The notes beneath the pieces are model-generated. The model ran no database searches. It saw only the letters and a program-made list of their open reading frames with translations, and had not been told where the DNA came from. Shown piece after piece: positions 1 through 6,605 of a stretch of 64,000 bases of DNA; position 1 is the stretch's first letter, and every line of letters starts with the position of its first letter. The DNA is from Dyadobacter fanqingshengii (GTDB taxonomy: Bacteria; Bacteroidota; Bacteroidia; Cytophagales; Spirosomataceae): NCBI RefSeq assembly GCF_023822005.2, contig NZ_CP098806.1:6012501-6076500 (forward strand). Reading direction: 5' to 3'. The position numbers and the translations under genes are program-made.

Positions 1-89
1 AACTTTGATAAATTTTGGTAGCATAATGTTTGTTTAATAATTTGGCACAGAATTTTAGTTATTAGTATTCAGTCAAGCAAATTGTTGCC

Positions 90-116
90 TGGGACTGACG
101 CCCTGTCAGACACCCA
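90..116 (+). promoter_or_regulatory. Leader hairpin upstream of metF
   Basis: Bases 95-99 (CTGAC) pair with 105-109 (GTCAG) around a five-base loop, and 90-93 (TGGG) pair with 113-116 (CCCA) outside a small internal loop. It lies between the window start and a terminator-like hairpin at 160-193, all within the non-coding stretch before metF. The order hairpin, terminator, gene is what an attenuator or riboswitch would show, but I recognise no known class, including SAM, cobalamin or THF aptamers. Confidence 0.35.
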
Positions 117-159
117 ATAACATTTTTGACGAACACTGATAGAGGAGGGTTTACGTGGA

Positions 160-193
160 ATGGCCTACTGTTATGCGGTAGGCCATTTTTTTT
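160..193 (+). terminator. Rho-independent terminator-like hairpin before metF
   Basis: A perfect 9-bp inverted repeat (160-168 ATGGCCTAC, 178-186 GTAGGCCAT) is followed directly by a run of T at 187-193. It ends about 40 bases before the metF ATG. It may terminate an unseen upstream gene or act as a conditional terminator in the metF leader. Confidence 0.65.
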
Positions 194-233
194 GTTTATT
201 TGTGTCCTAAATCAGAACACACCACATCGCTTC

Positions 234-1190
234 ATGACCAAAGTTACCGAGTTCATTCGTCAGGCAGAAGGTAAAACACTTTTCTCCATTGAGATTATCC
301 CACCATTAAAAGGGCAGAACATCAATGAGTTGCTTAATTCTATCGAGCCTCTGATGGAATTCAAACCTCCTTTTGTCGACGTTACCTATCACCGAGAAGA
401 ATTAATTGACAGAGTTGGGCAGGACGGTTTGATCGAACGCATCCCGGTTCGGAAAAGACCGGGCACCGTAGGCATTTGCGCAAGGTTAATGGAGCGCTTT
501 CATGTGGATGCAGTCCCGCACATTATTTGCGGCGGCTTTACAAAAGATGAAACCGAAGACGTGCTGATCGATCTCCATTATCTCGGCATTGACAATGTGC
601 TCGTGTTACGCGGCGATGCTGAAAAGTCGGCAGGTGTTTTCAAAGCCAAGCAGGGCGGACATTCCTATGCTTCGGAATTGGTGAAACAAGTGCATGATAT
701 GAACCAGGGAAAGCTGCTGAATGGTGAAACGGAAATGTGGCCGACCAATTTTTGCATCGGCGTCGCGGGTTATCCTGAGAAACATTTTGATGCAACGAGC
801 TTTGACACGGATTATGCCCATTTACGCAAAAAAGTAGAGCTGGGCGCTGATTATATAGTAACCCAGATGTTTTTCGATAACCAAAAGTATTTCCAGTTTG
901 TGGAAAGGTGCCGTGCAGAAGGCATTACTGTGCCTATCATTCCGGGCCTGAAACCTTTGGCTACCAAAAAACAACTCTCAGTGCTTGCACAAATTTTCCA
1001 CCTCGAATTTCCCGATGAACTCGTTAGCGAAGTTGAGAAATGTGCGACGGATAAAGATGTGCGTAAAGTTGGAATCGAATGGGGGATTCACCAATGCAAA
1101 GAATTAATAGCATATGGTGTGCCTGTGCTTCACTTTTATACAATGGGGAAATCGGATAACGTTGCGCAGATCGCCAGAGAAGTTTTCTGA
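234..1190 (+). CDS. metF: Methylenetetrahydrofolate reductase
   Basis: Reduces 5,10-methylenetetrahydrofolate to 5-methyltetrahydrofolate, the methyl donor for homocysteine methylation to methionine; cytosolic FAD enzyme. The 318-residue product has the usual length of the bacterial family and its TIM-barrel landmarks: an early FSIEIIPP segment with the catalytic-type Glu, DVTYHRE, NVLVLRGDA in the middle and TQMFFDN further on. I start at the ATG at 234. The same frame stays open upstream to a TTG at 126, but that would translate across the terminator hairpin at 160-193, so it is unlikely. The gene ends 16 bases from the convergent YbjQ-like gene. The structured leader suggests control at transcription termination. 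The sulfur operon near 38-47 kb makes homocysteine, so the two loci act in one pathway although they are not linked. Confidence 0.93.
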   Translation: MTKVTEFIRQAEGKTLFSIEIIPPLKGQNINELLNSIEPLMEFKPPFVDVTYHREELIDRVGQDGLIERIPVRKRPGTVGICARLMERFHVDAVPHIICGGFTKDETEDVLIDLHYLGIDNVLVLRGDAEKSAGVFKAKQGGHSYASELVKQVHDMNQGKLLNGETEMWPTNFCIGVAGYPEKHFDATSFDTDYAHLRKKVELGADYIVTQMFFDNQKYFQFVERCRAEGITVPIIPGLKPLATKKQLSVLAQIFHLEFPDELVSEVEKCATDKDVRKVGIEWGIHQCKELIAYGVPVLHFYTMGKSDNVAQIAREVF

Positions 1191-1206
1191 TTTGGTTTGC
1201 TTCTGA

Positions 1207-1527
1207 TTATTCGAAACAAACTGCCGTTCCGTTCGCGCTGACCATCAGCATCGAACTATTCCCGCCAATGGTTTCCAGGTCAATGTCAACGCCGATTACG
1301 GCGTTGGCGCCTAACCTTTGGGCCTGATCCATCATTTCCCGAATCGCAATGCTTTTGGCCTCACGCAGGCCTTGCTCATAAGAGCCGGAGCGACCGCCCA
1401 CTACATCCCGGATCCCGGCCAGGAAATCTTTGAAAAAGTTGGCGCCGATGATGGCTTCCCCGTTTACCAAACCAATGTACTTGATGATCTTTTTGCCTTC
1501 AATGTTCGGAGTAGTAGTAACAAGCAT
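1207..1527 (-). CDS. YbjQ/UPF0145 family protein
   Basis: A 106-residue cytosolic protein matching the UPF0145 (YbjQ) family along its whole length. Visible landmarks are the N-terminal strand with [12 protein letters not shown], the central region with [11 protein letters not shown] and [11 protein letters not shown], a helix with AREMM-like composition, and [11 protein letters not shown] near residue 75. The family is small, forms a pentameric barrel in solved structures and is often called heavy-metal-binding, but its function is not established. The ATG at 1527 is supported by family length. It converges with metF with only 16 bases between stops. The 170 bases upstream, towards the nitroreductase gene, hold a probable plus-strand promoter. 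Confidence 0.85.
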   Translation of the reverse strand: MLVTTTPNIEGKKIIKYIGLVNGEAIIGANFFKDFLAGIRDVVGGRSGSYEQGLREAKSIAIREMMDQAQRLGANAVIGVDIDLETIGGNSSMLMVSANGTAVCFE

Positions 1528-1630
1528 ACTGTGTCAGGTTTGATTGAAGTGAAATTATTGAGGCCAATTTAGCGCATTTCACCAAGGAGCCGCCCAAATT
1601 AATTGTTTAACGGCAAAGTTGTGCTAGATG

Positions 1631-1663
1631 TTGGTAAATTTTAGTTACAGATTGCTAGCTTTG
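1631..1663 (+). promoter_or_regulatory. Bacteroidota-type promoter for the nitroreductase gene
   Basis: TTG at 1631-1633 and TAGCTTTG at 1656-1663 fit the -33/-7 pattern TTTG and TAnnTTTG, with a 22-base spacer inside the accepted 17-23 range. The start codon follows 34 bases after the -7 box. Pattern match only. Confidence 0.5.
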
Positions 1664-1697
1664 TTTTTTTGACAAATCAGAAGTAAATTTTAGTGTA

Positions 1698-2270
1698 ATG
1701 GAACAAACAGTAGAGGCAGTAAATCATGTAATCCGTACCAGACGCAGCATTTTTCCGCCCAGTTATATTCAAAAGGACATTCCCGAGGAAGTCCTGCTAA
1801 CGATTCTTGAAAATGCCAACTATGCCCCAACCCATAAATTAACAGAGCCCTGGCGTTTCGTTGTTTACAAAGGTGAAAGCCTGAACAAGCTTGCCGGGTT
1901 TTTCACAGAAAGATATCGCACCGTAACGCCTCCCGAATCGTTTTCGCAGGCAAGATATGACGCGGCAGGCGAAAAAGTGCTTAAATCCAATGTTGTCGTG
2001 CTGATCTGCGCAGAATTGCATCCTGACAAGCTTCCGGAATGGGAAGAAACCGCTTCTGTGGCTTGCGCAGTGCAAAATATGTGGCTTACGGCAACTGCTT
2101 ACGGCATCGGTTCGTATTGGAGCAGCCCGGGTGTGCTGGACCTTTTGGCCCAATTCGCAGGAATTCCTGAAAACCAGAAATGCCTTGGATTGTACTTCAT
2201 GGGTTACCACGATGCACCGGAAGCGCCGGCACGTCGTACGCCAATGGAAAGCAAGATCACCTGGGCATAG
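1698..2270 (+). CDS. Nitroreductase family protein
   Basis: FMN-dependent oxidoreductase of the nitroreductase fold, 190 residues, close in layout to the YdjA-type subfamily. The N-terminal helix carries IRTRRSI, the Arg-Arg-Ser stretch that contacts the FMN phosphate in the family. APTHKLTEPWRFVV (around residues 42-55) and the later SYWSSPG and GYHDAP segments are also typical. The natural substrate cannot be told from sequence; family members reduce nitroaromatics, quinones or flavins with NAD(P)H. A good promoter lies upstream. The stop codon shares its last base with the proposed GTG start of the ABC ATPase gene, so the two are probably co-transcribed and translationally coupled. Confidence 0.88.
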   Translation: MEQTVEAVNHVIRTRRSIFPPSYIQKDIPEEVLLTILENANYAPTHKLTEPWRFVVYKGESLNKLAGFFTERYRTVTPPESFSQARYDAAGEKVLKSNVVVLICAELHPDKLPEWEETASVACAVQNMWLTATAYGIGSYWSSPGVLDLLAQFAGIPENQKCLGLYFMGYHDAPEAPARRTPMESKITWA

Positions 2271-3250
2271 TGGGAAAAGACAAAATTACCCTGCGCGCGC
2301 AATCCCTTACAAAAAGCTTTGGTGCAAAACCGGTTCTGGCCAACATTGATTTACAGCTCAATGCGGGAGAATGGCTTGGCATATTAGGCGAAAGCGGGTC
2401 GGGTAAAAGCACCTTGCTCCGCATTCTGGGACGTTTTCAGGATGCGGAGGAAGGGAAAGTCTTTTTTAAAGAGCAGGAATTGAAACCCGTAAGCGGCGAG
2501 CTCATTCCCGGCCACGAATCCATCAAACTCATTCACCAGGAATTTGAACTTTTCCCTAATCAGACAGTGGAAGAGAACATTGCCTACTCGCTGCGTTTTT
2601 ATGATGCGGGTTATAGAAAGGAAAAAGTAAACGAACTACTCCTGGTTACCGGTTTGGAATATGTGAAAAACCAGAAAGCCAAGCTTTTGTCGGGAGGCGA
2701 AAAACAGCGGACTGCCATCGCCAAAGCATTGGCCGAGCAACCGGACGTTCTGCTCCTCGACGAACCATTTGCGCATTTAGACAACCATAACCGCCGCGTG
2801 CTGGCCAGTGCAATAGAAAACATGCGCAGACAGCAAAAGATGTCCTGCGTCTTCGTTACACACGAAGCCGCCGATGCATTGGCCTGGTCGGATCGGATCG
2901 CGGTGCTGCGGGAGGGGAAAATTATTCAGATCGGAACGCCGCAGGAGGTTTATAATCAGCCGATAGATAGTTACGTAGCAGAGCTGACGGGCGACATTAA
3001 CTGGCTTACCGATGATGTGAACGCCAAACAATTTTACATCCGCCCGGAGAAAATCAAACCTACCAAAAATCCTGAAAAAAGCAGGTGGCAGGGCAAAGTG
3101 GAAGCAATCCGGTTCCATGGAAACCATTGGGAAATTCGTTGTATCAATGCAAAAAAAGAGAAATTGTCCTTTTACAGAAACCGGATGGATATGGAAGTGG
3201 GGCAGTTGGTGCATTTAACTTACGCATCAAAAGACCTCAAACGGATCTGA
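2270..3250 (+). CDS. Orphan ABC transporter ATP-binding protein
   Basis: Cytoplasmic ATPase subunit of an ABC importer of the PotA/CysA-like type. From the chosen start it has 326 residues: Walker A GESGSGKST near 40-48, Q-loop IHQEFELFP, signature LSGGEKQR, Walker B VLLLDEP, D-loop and the H-loop FVTHEA. After about residue 240 a short C-terminal part with FYIRPEKI resembles a TOBE-like regulatory domain. I start at the GTG at 2270, which overlaps the nitroreductase stop (TAGTG). The frame is open to an ATG at 2180, but those 30 residues are out-of-frame nitroreductase sequence. No permease or binding protein is nearby, so substrate is unknown. The gene ends 6 bases from the convergent DUF5686 gene. 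Confidence 0.82.
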   Translation: MGKDKITLRAQSLTKSFGAKPVLANIDLQLNAGEWLGILGESGSGKSTLLRILGRFQDAEEGKVFFKEQELKPVSGELIPGHESIKLIHQEFELFPNQTVEENIAYSLRFYDAGYRKEKVNELLLVTGLEYVKNQKAKLLSGGEKQRTAIAKALAEQPDVLLLDEPFAHLDNHNRRVLASAIENMRRQQKMSCVFVTHEAADALAWSDRIAVLREGKIIQIGTPQEVYNQPIDSYVAELTGDINWLTDDVNAKQFYIRPEKIKPTKNPEKSRWQGKVEAIRFHGNHWEIRCINAKKEKLSFYRNRMDMEVGQLVHLTYASKDLKRI

Positions 3251-3256
3251 TCCTGC

Positions 3257-5827
3257 TTACAAGCTGAACCAGAACGAGATCTTCACTGCAAACGGCGTGA
3301 CATTCGGATTTTTAAGATAGGTAAGCCTGTGCACGAAATCCACCCGCCCGAATTTAAGAATGTTGTCAATTCCGTAACCAAGCTCGATGTAAGGCAAATC
3401 TTTCAGCTTATTAAAAACCTGAACCTCATTGCCCGACTCATCCTGCGTTGTAGATAATTCAAGATTTGCATCACTTACGCTTCCGTAAAACAGTTTTCCG
3501 GTTGCCAACATCCGCAGTTTGAGTTTTTTGATCGCAGGAATTCTGTTTAATAAAAAACCTTCGAAATTGTGTTCCATACGTAGTGAAACATATCGGTCGC
3601 TCATGAATTCAAAGTAACGCATGAGGTTGAATGCATTATCAACATAAAAAAGCGACTCATTTCCGAGCGGCGTATAAAGCAAGGGGTAGGGCAGTGTAGA
3701 GGGGATCAGACCGAATGTAACATTATAATAAGTCCTGCCAATGACGCCAAAACGGAAGCTTTGCTTAATGTTGAACGAGAATTTGTTGTAATTAAAATCC
3801 CCGCCCAGGAAATTCCTGATTCCCAATGTGTAACGCAATGTAAAAGCCGGCGAGTTTCCGTTGCCCATACTAATACGCTCATTGTCATTTTGGAGAAATG
3901 TTTCCTTACTGGCCAGCCGCGTTTCGAGATTTATTTCGGTTATATCAAATGTGCTTTTCACCGGAGACTCAATCCCCGCCTCGGGATTTGTCCGGTAAGT
4001 GAAAGGGAATAGCGGCCTGAAATCGCGGTGGCGAATTTGAATGCTGCCCGTCAAACCTTTCACCAGTTCCCTTTTGAAATAGGCGGAAATGTCCTCCTGC
4101 CAGTAGGCTCTTCTAAACGTCCCAAATCTGGAAAAAGCCCCAAACAATGTATTTGGCCCTATTGTTTCAGCGGAAAGGCCTAGTCGTTCCAAATCTTTGG
4201 AATAGGAAATGCCGCCAACGGTCCAAGGTTTTCGGTCGAAGATATAGTCCATTCCGGCGCCATATTTGAATTCCTTATCCTTGGTTCCATATGCTCCGTA
4301 GCCATTGAAAATCCATTTTCTACTGAAACCCGGGTCCGTTTTAAAGCCTAGTCTGACGCGGTGACCTTCAATGTTGTTATTGGCATAAAGAAATAAATAC
4401 GGGCCGACGTCAATGTTCCATTTGTCGATGCGCTTGTAGCCGTTTACAAAAATGTTGAGGATTTCCGTATAAGTTTTCACGACGGGTAGCACTTTGAGCG
4501 AGTCAACCAGTTGAAATGAAAGGAGTTCGGCAGAGCTCAGCGCTTCCGGGCGGCTTTTTTGCCAGAAAGTGGAATCGTGCTGCATGTAATCTTCTTTCAG
4601 CTCGATAGCCGTGTCGTAAAATTTGGGATCGCGCGGGTTGTTGATCTTGTATTTTGAATTGGCCGAATAAAACTTCAATAACATTCCCGCGGTTTGCTTC
4701 GTGGGTTCATCCACGTCGATCAGCACGCGCGTTTTGGAAGTTACCCATTCATTTTGTTCTTCAAAAAACTCATAGGATTGCTGAATCTTGATCTTTTCAA
4801 TAAAATTTAAATTCGCGCGCTTACCTACATTCACGTCCATTTGCGTCAACGCGTACGTGTCGCCGTCCACCCAGAATGAACCCGTAAATGCCAGATCCTG
4901 CTCGTGTTTTGGCTCAAAATCAATTTGATAATCGTATTTGTCCCCGTTTTTTACACTGTCGGACAGATAGTATTCGTAGTAAACTTTCCAGCTGTCTGCA
5001 ATGGGAGAAACAAAGTCTTTGTCTAAGATATTCAGCCAGTTATTGTAAAAATTATACTGCTGAAACGAAGATCCGATCACCTGGGAAACGAGACTCCCGT
5101 CCGTCAAACCAACGCCTGAAACTTTTGTCTTGTTAATGATCTCCTTCTTTTTCTTTGGATTGCGTCGGTAATAAACGTCTGATACAGACTCGGATATGAA
5201 GATCGGAATGATCGTTTCGCCATTTTCGCCTTTGACTTCATCGTATTTATCAACGATATGCGTCATTTTTTTGACAGACTTCCTGTTCCTGAATTTATCG
5301 GAAAGGTTATCAATGTCAATCTGGATCTTGTTATAGCTCTCGTATTCGTAGGCGTCAAGTTCATCTGTATTGTTTTTATTCTTTCCGGCCACGATCTTGC
5401 GCATGATCGCATAAGCCGGATTTTCGCCCGCAAAGATTTTCACTTCTCTCAATTGCAACGTTCCCGGGGAAAGTTGTATGTCAATGGTTTGCTCGGCTAC
5501 ATCGGGTTTGATGGGCTTGCTTTTGCTCTCATAACCTACATAAGTAACCAGGATAGAGTCTGCGGGTGGGGTAAATGTTATCTGGTAAAATCCGTCGAAG
5601 TTGGTTGTGGCGCCTGATAATGAAGCTTTTATCCCAACATTGGCAAAGGGAATGGCATCCCCTGTCGACGCATCTGTGATTTTCCCTTTAATTGTGTAGG
5701 TGGTCTGCGAAAAAGACTTGCTGCCGGCAACCAGCACAATGAAGACGAAGTATAATAATGTCCTTTTCAAGCCGGATTTCTGAATCGATGCGTGTGGCAG
5801 ATTTTTTCCCTCATTCCCATTTCTCAT
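3257..5827 (-). CDS. DUF5686 family outer-membrane protein with carboxypeptidase-like regulatory domain
   Basis: An 856-residue exported protein. A hydrophobic signal segment lies at about residues 23-41 after a long polar N-terminus, ending near SFSQ. It is followed by a carboxypeptidase-regulatory-like Ig domain (about 43-125, beginning with YTIKGKITDAS) of the kind found in front of Bacteroidota TonB receptors. The rest matches DUF5686, with charged segments then a C-terminal half rich in alternating strands and a final aromatic residue (FWFSL), as expected for an outer-membrane barrel. No plug domain or TonB box is evident, so it is not a standard receptor. Function is unknown. It overlaps the SanA-like gene by four bases (ATGA), so the two are coupled. 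Confidence 0.82.
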   Translation of the reverse strand: MRNGNEGKNLPHASIQKSGLKRTLLYFVFIVLVAGSKSFSQTTYTIKGKITDASTGDAIPFANVGIKASLSGATTNFDGFYQITFTPPADSILVTYVGYESKSKPIKPDVAEQTIDIQLSPGTLQLREVKIFAGENPAYAIMRKIVAGKNKNNTDELDAYEYESYNKIQIDIDNLSDKFRNRKSVKKMTHIVDKYDEVKGENGETIIPIFISESVSDVYYRRNPKKKKEIINKTKVSGVGLTDGSLVSQVIGSSFQQYNFYNNWLNILDKDFVSPIADSWKVYYEYYLSDSVKNGDKYDYQIDFEPKHEQDLAFTGSFWVDGDTYALTQMDVNVGKRANLNFIEKIKIQQSYEFFEEQNEWVTSKTRVLIDVDEPTKQTAGMLLKFYSANSKYKINNPRDPKFYDTAIELKEDYMQHDSTFWQKSRPEALSSAELLSFQLVDSLKVLPVVKTYTEILNIFVNGYKRIDKWNIDVGPYLFLYANNNIEGHRVRLGFKTDPGFSRKWIFNGYGAYGTKDKEFKYGAGMDYIFDRKPWTVGGISYSKDLERLGLSAETIGPNTLFGAFSRFGTFRRAYWQEDISAYFKRELVKGLTGSIQIRHRDFRPLFPFTYRTNPEAGIESPVKSTFDITEINLETRLASKETFLQNDNERISMGNGNSPAFTLRYTLGIRNFLGGDFNYNKFSFNIKQSFRFGVIGRTYYNVTFGLIPSTLPYPLLYTPLGNESLFYVDNAFNLMRYFEFMSDRYVSLRMEHNFEGFLLNRIPAIKKLKLRMLATGKLFYGSVSDANLELSTTQDESGNEVQVFNKLKDLPYIELGYGIDNILKFGRVDFVHRLTYLKNPNVTPFAVKISFWFSL

Positions 5828-6462
5828 TTTTTTCTGATCTCATTATTTGAGGTAACATCTGCCGCCGGACGCAGAATATGCACATCCAAAACAGCCTTCG
5901 GTCGCGCCAGATATTCGCGGACTAATGTGCGTAGTGAATAACCGTCCGGCACATCCTGCGCTGCAAAGGATATGGCATTAATCCCCTCATTGTGTGCTAT
6001 ATATAGTGCTCTTGCATTATGGAAATTCTGCGAAATAATGGTAAAGTTGTCCTGATTAAAAACTTCTTTGCAACGGATAATGGAATCAAAGGTCCTGAAC
6101 CCGGCATAATCCAGCGTCATCACATTTTCGGGAATCCCAAGATTCAGTAACGCTCTTTGCATATCAAGCGGTTCATTATAGTATTGTGAATCATTATTTC
6201 CGCTTAAAATTACATATTTGATCTTGCCTTCTTTAAAGAGCCTGGCCGTCGCTTCCATCCGGTATTTAAAAAAAAGATTTTCCTTTCCTTTTTCCGAATT
6301 TCTGCTGGTGCCCAAAACCAGCGCAACATCATTCGATGGCAGGTTTTCGATTGAAAAGTAATTATACTGCCTTGTACAATAGACAACCCAAAGGTTACAA
6401 AGCAAGATAAAAACCATGCACGCGAACATTAGGAGTAATATGGTTTTAATCAATCTTTTCAC
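5824..6462 (-). CDS. SanA/YdcF-like DUF218 membrane protein
   Basis: A 212-residue protein with one N-terminal membrane helix (about residues 6-30) followed by a DUF218 domain that would face the periplasm. Recognisable pieces are VALVLGTS near residue 46, the KYVILSGNND strand, NLGIPE and TIISQNFHNARAL. The E. coli relative SanA is tied to envelope barrier function and vancomycin exclusion at high temperature; the biochemical activity is unknown. The gene lies 143 bases downstream of parC on the same strand and overlaps the DUF5686 gene by four bases, so an envelope role shared with that protein is plausible. Confidence 0.82.
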   Translation of the reverse strand: MKRLIKTILLLMFACMVFILLCNLWVVYCTRQYNYFSIENLPSNDVALVLGTSRNSEKGKENLFFKYRMEATARLFKEGKIKYVILSGNNDSQYYNEPLDMQRALLNLGIPENVMTLDYAGFRTFDSIIRCKEVFNQDNFTIISQNFHNARALYIAHNEGINAISFAAQDVPDGYSLRTLVREYLARPKAVLDVHILRPAADVTSNNEIRKK

Positions 6463-6605
6463 CAGTATACTTGAAGTTGTCTTCTAAATGTATCAACTCT
6501 TTGTAATATTCCGGTCTTTCGTACGCAATGTTGTACTTCTTAACCGTACGCAGTCAGCAGCGTTTTGTTGCTGATATTGGTTTTTTATTTCTCTGGATAT
6601 CTCAT

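Noticed and set aside
126..233. N-terminal extension of metF from the TTG at 126
   Set aside because: It would be translated across a perfect terminator hairpin and adds residues not seen in the family; the ATG at 234 fits family length.
6554..6574. Hairpin TCAGCAGC...GTTGCTGA after the parC upstream gene region
   Set aside because: Short stem with no T run in the minus-strand direction, so not called a terminator.
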